Notes: generated by a model not told the origin, from the sequence alone. 64,000 nucleotides of DNA from Lepisosteus oculatus (GCF_040954835.1 NC_090707.1:17564570-17628569), one strand, 5' to 3'; counted from the first letter of the stretch, positions 26,320 through 40,373 are shown. Made by a program: numbers and translations.

Positions 26320-27330
26320 GAAACCACCCAGCCTAAAGCATCTCTGGATTCCATTGACACAATACAGAACTGAAGCTCTTTTTGGTTCTAAATGTACAAA
26401 GGGAGCTGCATTAGACAAGTAAGATCCCATTAAGAGCCACAAGGCGACAAGCTTTTTCTGCTTCTAGGTGATAGCTGCATCACATGGCCACCTTTGTATT
26501 CGGCAGCAATAATTCACTGCCTGCATGGCCGGATTGATCCCAGTCAGAATGTCCCCAGAGGAGCTTCTACACAGAGCAGACTTTGATCTGCAGATTAATG
26601 CAACAGGGACTGCCCGCCTTTGTCTGCAGCCAAAAGCTTACGTCCCTAAATTTGTATCCTGCAAAGGTTGAGTCCCATGTTTATTTGGGTAATGAATTGC
26701 AGTAATTAATGCATGCATTGATTCCTCTACAGTGTCTTCTCCAAAGGCCACTCCGATTTTTAATTTAGAGGGGATGCATTCAGTTCAGTAATGTAAAAGG
26801 AAAAGAAAAAAAAACCCACAATGGATGTAAAACAAATGCAGTGTGTGGTAGAGGACAAGCAGCTGTATAATTGTTCTATGAATTGCATTTCAACACATTC
26901 ATAAAGTCCCGGGAGTTGAAGGCATTGTGTTCTGAGCAGTGTGGTCCTCTCTGCTGATAATAAAAATGCTAATGCTGAAAGGGAAATAGGCAAGCAATGA
27001 GATGCACGCTATTCAGCACTTTGCAGCACTATCATCCTAATAACTGAAATGCAATTTTATTCTGACAAACAGTCAAGTGAATTACCGTATAATTTTCAGA
27101 AATTATGAGCATGCTAATCAGTAATATCTGGGCACTGAATCAGCATGGGAGCAAGAGATCCAGCAGTAGGTTACCGAGGATGAAATATTAAACACGTTTG
27201 TGTTACAAAAATAAAGCCAAATAAATCATTTTACACAGCAGACACTTCTCCCAAATGGCAGCCCTAAATTGCAAATTATAATTCACTGATCAGATAATGA
27301 TGACTTAAAGATTAGATATTTTAATTATGC
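26320..27330. other. Candidate conserved non-coding element
   Basis: This is a kilobase without repeat signatures, lower in AT than its surroundings, with homeodomain-type TAATTA cores and a 'taattaatgcatgcattgat' cluster near 26705. In the expected HoxD-side desert such text is typical of enhancers, but conservation was not tested. Confidence 0.35.
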
Positions 27331-28599
27331 ATGAAACGCAGTACTGTAAATACCTGTTACATGTGCTCTAGTGATAGTTCGTTGATTGAAAGCAGTAAAA
27401 ATGGATTTGGCAACGGAAAAAAAATGTATCTGAAAAGCATGTGGGACTCCAGGAGGGGTCTCCCTTCACTTTTGCTCCTGGTGTGCTTGAACACCTGGCT
27501 GTTAAACATGCTACATGTTTTACCAGGGAAACAGGAACAATGAGGAATTCCAACCAGCTCATTTATTATTACTTGTTGACTTCCACCAAAAAAAAAAGCA
27601 TTGCTTTCTTGTCCTCTGGGAATAATTAAAAGAAAATGAGCTTTTAACCTGAGGTGAATTTTGGAAAAGTCATGTTTGCTAGTTTCCATTCGCTCCTTTT
27701 AACTACTTGTAAAACAGAAATTTATATTTTGTACTTACAAGTAACTTTCAGCAGATTTATCAGATTAAGTTAACGTCTTGTTTTATTTGTTTGATCAACT
27801 GATAAATTAAATTTTGTATTAAAACCGGCAGCCTTTTGTGCTACAAAACCAGATTTAAACATTTTTTTACCACAAAGTTCTTTATTTTTCAGCTGTGGTT
27901 TAGTTCTTACTGACAGCATTTTTTCTTCTCTTGATAAGAAAAAATCAACTACCAACACTTTTGAATTTAAGCTTGATTTCGAAATAGTAACAATTCCTGT
28001 GAAATCAGCTTCCAGAAATTACTGCCAGTCTTCTGTTTAATGTTTTTAAATTGTTTTACACCAACTCATCATATTATCTGGTACACAACCACAGGTGAAT
28101 CTTATTGAGGAGTTTTGGGGTTATTTTACCTAAAAACGAACAATCATGCAATTTTGTGTGTGCTGCAACCTCAATTTCTTGGGCTAAAATTAATTAGCAT
28201 AAATTTATGAGTATTAAAAGCCTTAGAACAGATTGTGTTTGCCATGAATGTGACCATCACTGATGTTTTCTGATACTAATGTGGATAATAACATTGTATG
28301 TGAATATATTTCTTCTTTGCTTGTAACAAGCCAAACCTAATGATCCACAGAGTAAGTAGAACTAAAAAAGACTGTATGGTGTAACAATAATATACTTGTA
28401 ACATGCAAATAAAATTTTAATTACATTGTATCAGTAGTAGGGAGCAAATCATGACACATTACCATCCTGCAATTTTAATATATTGACTATATTGTTAATT
28501 TATCAACTAGATTTTATAATAAACAACAGTTTGGTAAAAGAAATTGATGTGGGTGGATATCATTAGTATAGTAACTCTAGCAGTATATAATTGTTTTAC
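27331..28599. other. Gene-free intergenic DNA
   Basis: AT-rich sequence with overlapping short frames on both strands near 27350-27690. None shows a domain. No repeat family was recognised. Confidence 0.35.
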
Positions 28600-29480
28600 C
28601 AAAAGGGGGTTTATTCCTTTAATGCACAGCATCTTCTGCTTTCAGTAATTTTGTTCTCACTTGTGCAGTGCTGAATGGGAGCTGATTGCAAAGCCCACAC
28701 AAAGTAGAGGAGAACCTGATTAACCTTTCACTGACTCCAGCACCACGTGACACCTCAGCTTCCCTTCCTTCTAGTGAGATAGCCGTGGAAGAAGATGTTA
28801 AATGTAACCTCTGGCGCAATGATAAATTGACAATAAAAAATTCAATGGCCTAGTAATTACCAATCACTTTGGACATCAGCAACATTTTTCAGCTCTGTCA
28901 CAGTGCATTGGCGCTGAGGCTTCAGCTGAAATTCTTTCACTCTTCCCTATTTTTTTTTAACTTTGTTTTCATGATGCAGATTAGATCTGCCACCCCATTA
29001 CAGATTCATTTTCCTAATTTTTCATGTCTGTGTTGTGCCCCATCTGCACAGGGCTGATAATTGTGGGGCCCAGCCCTGATGATTAACATCAGCAGAATTA
29101 ATTATGCCTGCCATTAAGGCTCCAGGTTGCACATGGTGATCAAGAAAAATTAAGTTTCTCCTGGGCCTCTAAATCATCTCACCTTCAAGTGGAGTGATAG
29201 TGCACAGACAGCTAAACTGCAGGCTCCTCTTGCTACATTCTTAACTAAACAAGTGCCATGCCTCTTTTGCCGAACATTTCCATTTAAGATGATTAGTGCC
29301 CGGTTTTATAAGGCTCAATGACAACGCTTAACAGACTTCTGAGAAGGAGTGACACCCTGGCTAAGAGCGATCAGCTGATGACAAATGCCTCAGAGATCAA
29401 AGTCTAGCGCTTCACCAATAGTTAAAAATCAGACACTTACAGTACAGTTCTCAGCCTGGCTCGCACTGTTAGACTTTGAA
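28600..29480. other. Candidate conserved non-coding element
   Basis: Repeat-free, balanced composition. It has an E-box CACGTG near 28745 and TAATTA/TTAATTA cores around 29097. It reads like an ultra-slowly evolving non-coding block, but this is an impression from composition only. Confidence 0.35.
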
Positions 29481-31379
29481 AGCGGTGCTTTGCATTGTTT
29501 TTCACTCACTGGCTTCGCAATGACTCACACAAGCAACGTTATTTGTGTTACCACACCAAATATCATTGAATTGGTTTGGATTTAAAGAAACCCCCTTTAA
29601 TTATTTGAGGTTGCATTTATTCATGGAATATGGAATTTGTTTCTCTACTGCTGAATATCATAATCTTTTAATAAGTGGGGAAGCTCAGTATGACCATCGT
29701 GATCTAAGTAACTTACAAATAAAAGCATTTGAAATGGAAGTTAACGGTCACAAATGATGACTTTTTTATGACTGTCAAAATAATTCATCCATGGTTATTT
29801 CATCCATGTAGTCTGTGAGTAAATGTTACTGCCATTACATATTAAATACATGCACACAGGCACACGCAAACATTTGCACAGATGATAGCTGAAAGAGTTT
29901 TGCTTTGATTTAGGATTTTTTAATCCTGTATTGTGTTTAGTTTCCTGGAAAGAATAATCCATTTATTAGCGGTACTAATGGAGCAAGTACACTGTTTAAG
30001 TCCCACTCCCCAGGCAGTGGTTATGTAAAGATAAGATAAGCAAATTGCTTCTATATCATATTGACTTGTCAAGGTTAAACATTAAAAGCGATGAAAGGAG
30101 TAGCAGGTTAAGACATAGTACTTCCTTCCCTTTTTTAAAAGCTAAATTATGTGAGCAGCAGTGGGAAAAAAGGTGCTGCTGAGACCTTAGAGTCTGAATG
30201 CTGACTTCTCTGAATGTTAAAGCCTTCAGATGCATATATAGACTTTCAAAGCTTATGGTTAAGCAGGAAACGCACATAGCCTTATCATTTTTAATGGACA
30301 AAGCCAAGTGACACGTTACATGATTATTTAAGATATCCTGTCTTTTACATTGTAAGTTTTAACGGCTTCAGAACTTTAAGTTTTAAAACGATCGCAGTGT
30401 TTCAGTGCTTGAAAATCTGCCCAAGAGGAATTCGAGATCACAGTGAGAGCATTTGCCAGGAATGCACTGCAATAATAATTATGTGAGAATCTGATTAAAG
30501 ACATCCGTGCTTTACATAAAAAAACTGGAAGGCTATCTGCACTAAAATATGCTTGTCTGGCTTATGTACAGTATATTGCTCAAATAACTCTAATCAAAAA
30601 CCATTCATTCTATTAGATGCATATATTTCTTTAATCAGAACAATCAGAATCTTACAAGGCACATTGCTGTTTAATCAGATTTCAGATATTTTTTACGAAC
30701 GTCTAATATCTGCAAATCAATTCATTATTTAAACCCATCTGTGCAGAGAATTAATTGCAAAGGCTGGAATAGTCAGCAATCACTGTAGCAGTTTTTTAGA
30801 TACTGTATTTTGGAACGACATCAAAATAATTACAATCATAAATATATCTCAACATCAGACAAAGTATATCAATGGATTTACCACTTTATTGTAGGGTACA
30901 TTTTTTAAACCAAATTATAAACATAAGAAATTATATACCTTAGAAAATTGTATGTCATAGATGTTTTAAAAACGTGCATTTTATGCTTTACTTCAGGATC
31001 AATAATTTCTTGAAAATATAGTATGTTTAACCATTAGCAATAAACGGGAGGTTAGATATTTATACTGTACAGCAAGCAATTAAGAGACTTTTAGTTTGAA
31101 AGAGAACAGAAGTCTAGAAAAAATAAGTGTTTTATTGCACTAACACAGGTAAGCAGAACACACAGTCTACAAAGAAATCACCTTTGACTTCAGCACTTAA
31201 CAATTCAGCTTTCATGCTTGAAAGTATAAAGAAGACCCTGACAGAAATGGCCTGAAAAACAATTGTGTAGTCAAGGAATTTTAAGACAAGGTCTGTTCGG
31301 AAAGAAAAAAAGAAACCAGGAGGGTATCTGGGATTCGTCTTTGAAAATTGCAAGTGTCTAGTAGCCAAATGTGCATTTT
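29481..31379. other. Gene-free intergenic DNA
   Basis: No supported gene, RNA gene or recognisable repeat. AT-rich, with only short chance frames. Confidence 0.35.
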
Positions 31380-32020
31380 TATGCAGGGCATGTTTTTCCT
31401 AATTAGAGCTGAACATCATAAAAGGCCCAATAGCTGAACATTTAACACGTTTGGGCCGCAGAATTCCTCCAAGGAGAACAGGGGTACCATTTCAGCAAAA
31501 ATTAGCCTGTCACCTTTCAAGCCATTAAGTAATGCTTCCCGTATTATTTCGGTAATGATCTAGGCCTGATTTACAGCTCCCATTTCTTCAGCTTTGCAGA
31601 CAGCCGATGCTAATATGAGGATATAAACTTAACTCATTAAACAAAGGATATCATCACTCTAAGCTGCGAAAGAGTGTTGTGTGTCATATGCATCTGCAAC
31701 AGCCAGCCTCTGTCCACCGCCTTTCATGGCAACTGCTAAATCTGTCATCGCGCTCAAAGCTTTGGTCCCAGACTCCTTCCTAATGCCCTTATCAGGAAGA
31801 GAATATGGGGGCACATGCTGGATCATTTATAGGCTTCGTGGTGGAGGGTCAGGTATGACTTCACTCAGCCGTCTGTGCAGATGGAGCAAGGTGTAAGCGC
31901 TGGTTTCATTATAGAACTGGCGCTGTACATTAAACAGATAGGCACGTAAAGTAATATCCGTGCCGAGGCAAAAATATGGCACAATTCATTTTGATTTCAC
32001 ATTGAGAAAGAGTGTTGTTC
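31380..32020. other. Candidate conserved non-coding element
   Basis: A repeat-free stretch of about 640 bp with noticeably higher GC and CpG than its neighbours and no coding signature. It starts with a 'cctaattagagctg' homeodomain-type core. Among the desert segments it looks least like neutral DNA. Conservation was not tested. Confidence 0.38.
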
Positions 32021-35000
32021 TTTTTTTAATTTGCCCAGAGTTTTTTAAAGGGAAAAAACGTTCCAGGATTAAGAATAAAATGAAAGATATGTTCTTGAAC
32101 TGCAGCCAAGCATTGCTTTCAATGAGCGATTTTCTGATGAAATTCCTAAATCTGGATATGGAGTCAGGAGATCCATCATGTGGAACACACACACCTGTAC
32201 TAAACTGAGATACCTGCAAGGAGTAACTTTGATTAAATACAGCATGCCAACTAAAATAGCACAGATTCCAAGCAGAGTATTTTTTATTCATTACAGAGTA
32301 GGCATTTAAAAACTGTAAAAAGCAACAGACAATATTGCTGGAAAAACATCGACTTTTATAGCAATAACAATTCTTTTTCTCCAGTGCTGTCAAGAAAGAC
32401 AGAAATTCACTGTATTTCTGTTTATGAGCAATTATAATGGACAAAGAAGCCTTAGTAATTTTTACTAAGTAAACTGACCAAATCAGTTTAAATATTTTGT
32501 ATCCCTTTATGACTTTTTTAGAACTGTTTTCTTATCATAAGAAAAAAAAGTCAACATACACATATGAAAAGATAGAAGAAAGCAGAACTCTAAACTAAAT
32601 CAGTCATATGCATGTGTGCTGTGTGTTGGAATTAGAGGAAATCAATTCAAATGCTAATGAGAAAGGCTCTAATTTATTAGCTGCTGAGAAATGCATGTTA
32701 CATTAATTTTAACTGTAAACAATTATTTCACAAAATAATTTATTACTGCTTTTTACACAGGCCACCAGACTTTCCCCACGTTAGAATTTGGACCAAAAAT
32801 TTAAAAATACATAGACATACAGTATCATAATATTGTTTTCAGCTTTAAGTATTGTTTATGAGTGTTTATACTGTACATACAGTATTTATAAATGAGGACA
32901 GGTGAAAGTCAATGAAGTACTTTAAAATAGTACTTCACCTCATCTGAATAATTTGCTTTAATGACACTTTCTTACGAAAAGACAGCTTTGGTACAAAGTG
33001 CCAGATTCAAAGAAAGTGTTGCATTTTACTTCCTATTTGTTGTACAGTATGTATGTTATGAGCTTGTACTGTATGTTGATAGGCATACATTGGTATGGGA
33101 TACCAAAATACCATAACACAGTACTGATTCACACACTGCTCTCGTGTGACGAGCCTCCTCTGTGCATTTCCTAGCTATTTTTGAAAATTTCTTCTCAGAA
33201 AATATTTTTGTAGGACATATTAAATGGAACTCCACACAGCTAAACAGAAAAAAACAGTCATCTTCAGTGTCGATGAGAATGGAAAATTATCATTTGTAAA
33301 ATAAATCATGAAATAAAAGAAAGGAACAGTAATTGTAAATGACTCCTTTAAGGTATGACATCTCTGGGAAGAATCCGTATTGTTCTATGCATAAATATTA
33401 CAGTTATTCCTTCATCGTTCTATTTTTATGGCAAAACACGTCAAAATGAGAGGCCCCTTCTCCTTCTGTATCACATGACTGCTAATTCTATTCCAGCATG
33501 TTCTTAGCAAATTGTCTACAAAAAGGTTAACTAGCTCAAAGTACAATTGGAATTTGGAACTCATTAAGATATGCCTTTTTGCCCTTTTTTCTCCAATCCA
33601 ATACAAAAAAATCTCACAATAGGTGAGAGTTTAACTGCTTAAATTATCTATTAAACACAAAATATAGATAAGTAAAGAGAAAGGGGTTTACATGCCTGTT
33701 TTTCCAATCCTGCAAACAGGACCCACAATGAATGTGAATTTGATGGTGCTGCTTATTTCTGTCCACATCTACAGATTATCTTGATCACTGGTTTAGCTTT
33801 AAACAGGTTCGGGTAAATTTCTGTTCAAATATTTCAATTACTCACTGAATGATATTTTTAAAACAAATGTGAAGTTTACTGCTTCTCCAAATGTTAAGAT
33901 TGTAATGGTTGTTGTTGTCGTTGTTACAGCAGTGAAGATGTTGGTCAGCTGCAGTGAATCGGTTTTGTGTGAAAATGAACATGCTTAACAAATTCTGTGA
34001 ACGGCTGCAATTTCTTACATCTAGAGTACAATTTTGAGAAAATGTTTTCTCATACATTATCCCAAAACATATCCAGAAAGTTTTTTTTTCCATTTAATGC
34101 ACTACGATGACATAAATGAAGGAAGGTTGATAATTAGTCAAACAGCACATGGCTCGTGTTTGCTGTGAGGTATTAAGTTAATCTAATTTTGTCTACACTC
34201 ACTCAAGGTATCAGTACAGGGGTCACAGCTAATGAGGCAGCTGTAGAAACGACCTTTGAAGCCCAGACTACATTTTAAATAACGTTGCAGCCTGATGAAT
34301 CAAGCTCTACTGTAAGTATTTAAAATCCTCTAAAGAACATGAAGACATGTCCTCCTGGGTACAAAACTAATACTGTATGTGAACGTTTATTCTTTATGTA
34401 TCTCCAGATAAGACTCACATTGTGTGTTGCAATGTCACATTGTTAGACTCAAAGAAACGTGTTATTTTTTTTAAATAATACTTATTCCACCTACGTATTT
34501 CTGTTTTAGTTCTGTGTACGTTGTCCCCTCTATGGATATGCCCAAGTACTGCATAACTTCAAAAATACATTAAAATAATTCTAATTATTATAGAATTCTA
34601 TGCTTCAGAAATTCAGTATTGTATGCAAACTAATCTTCACATAAAAACAAATCACTGTGAGACATAATTTTCTCATTTCCTGATCACTTAAAAAAAACAA
34701 CTTTATTTTAAAAGACTTTTAATCACCTCATCCTCTGGAGTTTCTGAAACGCAAATTAAAAGGGTGTGATTCAGAAGATATACTGTAGATTAGGTAGTTA
34801 AATGTATACCGCATTGAAGCTTGTAAAGATTTAAAATTCTTTCATTAATATAAAAGCAATCTGAAAAGGCCAACATTCAACACACGAGAGCCAAGCAAAT
34901 TCAAAATTTAATATAACATATACTGGATATGTCTAGTGAAAAATGCTAAATGAAGGAATGATGAGATTTAAAGATTTAAAGAGCAAATAATTTAAAAATA

Positions 35001-36128
35001 GGGTGTAGAAAGTTTCATTATTGTTTAGTAACAAATGGTCCTCAGGTAAATAATTGACCTACAAAGATGTTTTTTAATTACTAAATCTCAGCTGCAGTAG
35101 TAGTAGAATTCACTACTTGCTGTGTATTACGGCCTCTAAAGTTTGAGCTGGCTATATTCCATTTTTTGCTGTAGTTTTGAACCTTATTAATTCAAAACAC
35201 AGGTGTCTTCCTATGGGGGTAATTGTTTAAAGTGCACATTTTTTGTAATTTTCCTACTGAAGGACATCCATCTGCCTAATTCATCAAACCCAAAAGAAAA
35301 TATATGTATGAAACAGGTAACATTGACATTTTTATTGCGCTTTTGGGGGGCATTAATATGAATTTAAGGCTTTCTATCCTTGTTTGTCACTGCAAATAAC
35401 TCTCTAACTATAGTATTTCAATTATAGATCTCACAATATATTCTTCTAATTAAAGATTTATTTAATGTAACTGGCTGCCTATAGACCCAAAGCCTGCAAA
35501 ATAATTTTACTCCACGCTTTCACATTAGTGTCTACTACGTATATCAACGGCACATCAGAACTAAAAGGACCTTAAAAGGAAACATAACTTTAAAATCAGG
35601 AAAAGTAGTATGAGAATATTTGAAATCACTGCTGTAATCCTGTTTCCTCCTGGGACCTCTATTCCAGAGACCAATCCAGAGTTTGGTGGTCTGAACAGAT
35701 GGTCTGGTATGAACGGTCGCGCACATTACAATCTAGATATCAGATTACAAACTCTGGCCCAAGAGCAACTTACATAACTTTTGTAAGAATGACACGCCAT
35801 CGGATCCAACATCTTTCTGTTACGCTTTTATTTCACAGGAATATTCCATCCCATGAAACAGTTTACGGTTTGAGACAGTGTATCAGCAGAATTTCCCCAA
35901 AAGAAACGAGGAGGCTGTGGCCTGTTCACGCCTCACAGTAAATCCTCCAATTTCAGTATCAAGCAGTGTCACTTCAGATACAATTTGCTTTGATGCCTGA
36001 TGCAAAAGAAACAGAATCAGTGGCTCAAGTGCTGTATGCATGAAGATGGATGTGTGTTATTGTTTGTAAGATGACAGAGGGTTTCAATCTGAGTCTCTGT
36101 GCACTAATCCCAGGTAGAGGGAGCAGTG

Positions 36129-36138
36129 TGCTGAGTCA
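36129..36138 (+). promoter_or_regulatory. NF-E2 / MARE-like site
   Basis: TGCTGAGTCA matches the NF-E2 (CNC-small Maf) element. Because the site is only 10 bp, chance occurrence is plausible. Confidence 0.3.
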
Positions 36139-36986
36139 GTTCCTCTTCTATCTATCCATCATGGGCAGAACAGCAGGCAGGTGCAGTCCCACTCCAAAGG
36201 AGCCCAGCTCCCTCTCTCCCTGGAGACACGCAGCCCTGCAACCAGGAAACATCTGCCCTGCACTCCACTAGGGTTTTATTATCTCTCCATCCCTTTGTTT
36301 GTGGGCTGTCGAAGCCAAAGGCAAAGCACAAAAATGTGAAAACAGCACTTTTGGAGTCATTTGTTGCCTGTTCACAGAAATAAAGGAAGAAAGCTGAGGC
36401 TTTTCTCTCTTTCTTACAGTGGTCGGTGGGAGACAGTCTGTGGAGAGAACCAGGCCAAGGCTAAACAGAAATACAGTAGAAACCACAATTTCTGACTCAA
36501 AGCACCTTTTGTTATTGCACTTTGTGTGGATTACTGGAACTTGTCTTCCCTTTCTTCGGAGAAAGCCTCATTCCAGGAGGAGTAGCTATGTGTTTCTGAA
36601 ATTGGGTTTGCAGTATGCTGACAATATTAATATCAGTTCAGAAATTTTTGTACACATTTTTTTTTCATTGTGGCATTCATTTGTGATTTTTATTAATGAA
36701 TTAAATCATTATACAAGACATACTGTACAGTATCTAGCAGCTATAACTGTATTTAGGAAATACATGTTAGAATTGGTTGGGGAAGAGTCAGCTTCATACA
36801 ATGTACCTTTAATTAGTTGGGAGAAAAAAAATGTGGCTTGCTATTGTTGCTTACCACGAAGGTGCTGTAAATAAGGTTTTTATTACAGTTAGCTATCTGT
36901 TTCTCCGTGCAGTAATCAATACCCCAACCCAGCTGAATGTTTCCTAATGTAATCACTTTTTGATCCTCTATTTTTCATTTGTTAGA

Positions 36987-36999
36987 GGGTTAAAGGTCA
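36987..36999 (+). promoter_or_regulatory. DR1-like nuclear receptor site
   Basis: GGGTTAAAGGTCA is two half-sites (GGGTTA and AGGTCA) separated by one base, the HNF4/RXR DR1 arrangement. A further GGTCA half-site follows directly. Confidence 0.3.
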
Positions 37000-39249
37000 T
37001 GGTCATTCCTTTAAAAGACCTAGTTGTTTCTGTGTGATTTTAAACTTCGTTTTCACTTGAGTACAGTCAGTTAATCCAAAGTCTTTAGAATGAATTTCAC
37101 GTTAGATTTGTCGCTTTGTGTATTCTTTTTCACTGCGTTCCTCTCATATGAAGTGAAAATACCCCATTCATTATTCTAGACAAATGGCTCAATGAAAATA
37201 TCTGATTTTATTTGTCCAGGTTTAAAAAAAAAACAAAGTTCAGCTGTTGTCTGGGATTCATTAAGTTTGGTTTCACATAATTGTAATTGTAATTGTAACA
37301 AATCAAATATTTGTTGAACATTTGTTTTCCCCCCAGATATAATGATTTTTAAAGTTCACCATTAAAGAAAGTAATAGGAAAATCCTAAAATAGCATTCAA
37401 TGCATGATAGAACCGATTAAGAGGGCTTGTAATCTGGAACACTTACAGTAAGTGTGTTAGCATTGTCCTACAAGCAGAATGCAGATACTGTACATAGTTT
37501 ATAGTGCCTTACATATTTTTGCTTGAGCTCTAAATAGCAGCTTTCTTGATTATGCTTATCTGTCATTATTCAATTGATAACATAATGCACCTTAAAATCC
37601 AAGACAGAGAAAAAAGACAATAATTTTACAGATTCTTCAACAGACTTATTTCTCTGGGTATTTTGTGCCTATTACACAGAACACATCGATGCAGGTTAGA
37701 TTAATTCTAGCACTAATGAAAGAAACAGAGGGCTGGCACTGAGCTGGTTCTTGCTACTGTACAATCTTTATGTCATCACCAAAACAGAACGATCACATTA
37801 TATCACTGTAACTTGCCAAATTGTCTTTTAATACTCAGACTTGGAAATATAAAAGGGGAAGTTTGTATAATGAATGCATAATGATGAAAATATACCTACA
37901 TTAAAAGTAGAACACCAACAAGCTCTCTGCAAGCCCAGACTTGCAGCCCAGATCAGCCAAAGAAATATTCCCTCAGGTTAAAAGCTATAAACATTAATGT
38001 TACTGTGGGAGGAAAGTGCTCCTGCAATTATAAATAATATTTCTGTGTATTTTTTATGTATTTTTCCTCATTTGGTGTCAGCCAAGAGAGCATTCTGAGT
38101 AGTTTATGAGTCAGAGTGTGCAGTAAGGTAACAATATGTCACATGCTTGTTTACCGAACATTTACAGGATTTTGTTACATGAAAGAATTTCCCTTTCAAC
38201 AATTTAAATCATAATTGTATATATCAGGATAAGTGTATGGTAATAATGATCAGAATACAAAACATGTTTATATTAGATGAAATAATTCAAAGATGTATGG
38301 TCACAGATACTCACAATACTAAGTCATTGTTTATTAGCTAGGCATATAAGTGACTCGTTTTGTACAAAAAAAATACTGTACTGTACAGTCTGTATATACA
38401 GTATGTTAATTATATTTATATAGATAACTAGAAGATAATCAAAATGAAAATTGATTAAAAGACTCATATGTTAGCAAACATCTATGGAGCAATACTGAAA
38501 TAATACTGTTTAATGAATTATTGCTTTAAGAAGTGGACCAATTTTGAGTAACACTATTGGAAATATATTTAATAAAATACTAACAGATCACCCTCCAAAG
38601 AGTGAAATGCCATATGGTTTATTTATGGCAGACAAAAAAGTTAAAAAAAACTGAATCCGATTTTCAAGTGTAGAAATGTTTAGAAGATGGTAACTACAGT
38701 ATGGCATTTTAATTACAGACGAACATGTCTTTTCAGAGTATTTTAATCATTCTTTGGCATTGTTCCACAGAACCTTAATTAAATATGGGTAAAATGGGAT
38801 TTTTATTTACAGAATTTAAATACAACAAAAGTGACAGTATTGCAGGAGAAATGAAATGACGATAAACATATTTGATCATTTCACTGGGAATTTTCGGCAG
38901 TTTACTCAGAAAGGCTCCTTGGGCTTGGAGAGGAGTAGAGTTGTAAACAAAGTGTCATGAACAGCTGACTTATTGATAAGGTGGGGGGGGAACGTACCAT
39001 AAATTGTAAGGCCTATTGCATTTTGGATTCTGACATTTTTATTTGATACTCTTTCTATACCATTTTTTTACAAAAATAAATCAAGGCATACTTGATGCTG
39101 ACTTTCAATTTCAAACTAAATGCAAATATCCAATAACTTATGTACATTTCATAAACTGAGAATAAGCAAATAGCTTTGCACGCTATTATATTTTGTTCCT
39201 TTATGTATGAAAACAAAGACACAATAACTATCCTACACCCCCAATTGGT

Positions 39250-39740
39250 TTTGAGTTACAGCGCTGATTCTATTTTTATTTGGTGTGATTTACAGCCAAT
39301 ATCCTTCGTGTGATAGTAGAGGAAACAGATGCTGGGAATTGTTCTCTTCCTAATTCCTGAGAGGGAGATTCTGGCTAACACTGATGTACAGTCTCGGCTT
39401 TGTACTTGCATGCAAAAGGGTGGTAGAGAGAAGCTAAATTGGCTTTCTGATTTCCCGGCCCTCATTCTCCGTTTCCTCACAATTTCCACTTACGTACATC
39501 CGTCTTCAGCAAACTCAGGCTTGGCTCAAATTTTATTGCAGGCTTTCCCCTTTGCAGATCCAGTGAGATGTTTCCCCAGGACAAGGTCAATCTTCACCTC
39601 ATGCTCTTGCTAATTCTTTACAGGTTAAAAGAGGTTTAGAGCACGCTGGGTGATGACAAATTCCCTCAAAAAGCACACGTTTCACACCTGATTTCAAGCA
39701 AGGCTGTGGCACAAACATCCTATCTATTGTTAGCCGGTAA
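39250..39740. other. Candidate conserved non-coding element
   Basis: About 490 bp of repeat-free, higher-GC sequence in an AT-rich setting, with short frames on both strands but no protein motif. It is similar in texture to 26320-27330 and 31380-32020. Confidence 0.33.
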
Positions 39741-40359
39741 TATGATTCAGAATAAATAAATATATTAATATATTGAATGCTAGGCCTAATTGAGATTCCT
39801 AAGTAATAAAAACATTCATTTTGTAAATGCTACTGCCTATATTTACAGTACATATAAAAACCTACAGTACCGCAGGCCTCTTCCAAGAGTGTTATAATAA
39901 TAGTATATCAGAAATGCCCTCTGTTGTGTAGTTTTAAAAAAAATGATTACATTAAACTTCAGGTAATGCTCCATGCCATAAATAATTAAATTATAACATT
40001 ATTCACCTTTCACCACAGAAATGTAATAAAAATATTATAGCCTTTTTTATTGATAGTTATAGAATGAATTTACTTTATACAAATTAAAATGACACAAACT
40101 TAAATTACAGTGGAATTCTTGGTTAACCTGAGTTTTAAAATAACTCCTATCTAACCACAAAGCTTAGAATCAACACTAAACCATATATTACCTTTGTATA
40201 TATATTACCATCGCACAAACATAACATACTAATTATAAACCAATAGGAATGTAGCATCCACCAACAATTCTAAAGTTGCTTTCTGAGCTGTGCGTATTAG
40301 GGTAAAATGAAATGAAATCTTTGAAATGAAATGAGTTTTTAATTGTTTCATGGATAACA

Positions 40360-40373
40360 GTGCCATCTAGTGC
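40360..40373 (-). promoter_or_regulatory. CTCF-like core, one mismatch
   Basis: The minus strand reads GCACTAGATGGCAC. It differs from CCASYAGRKGGCRS only at the first base. Confidence 0.35.

Larger units (their letters stand above)
32021..39249. other. Gene-free intergenic DNA
   Basis: No supported gene. It contains a short perfect hairpin (32913-32921 with 32929-32937), an NF-E2/MARE-like site at 36129-36138 and a DR1-like nuclear-receptor site at 36987-36999. The 150-residue-class frames here have no recognisable domain. Confidence 0.35.

Noticed and set aside
31986..32444. 152-codon minus-strand open frame in the desert
   Set aside because: Composition is that of translated AT-rich DNA. 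There is no domain and no splice or regulatory context, and it overlaps the edge of a CNE-like block. Considered chance.
32913..32937. Short perfect stem with arms 'tgaagtact' and 'agtacttca'
   Set aside because: A nine-base stem in AT-rich DNA is expected by chance, and no miRNA-length precursor surrounds it.
36419..36874. 151-codon plus-strand open frame
   Set aside because: No recognisable motif and Phe/Ile/Val-rich from AT-rich DNA. No supporting gene structure.
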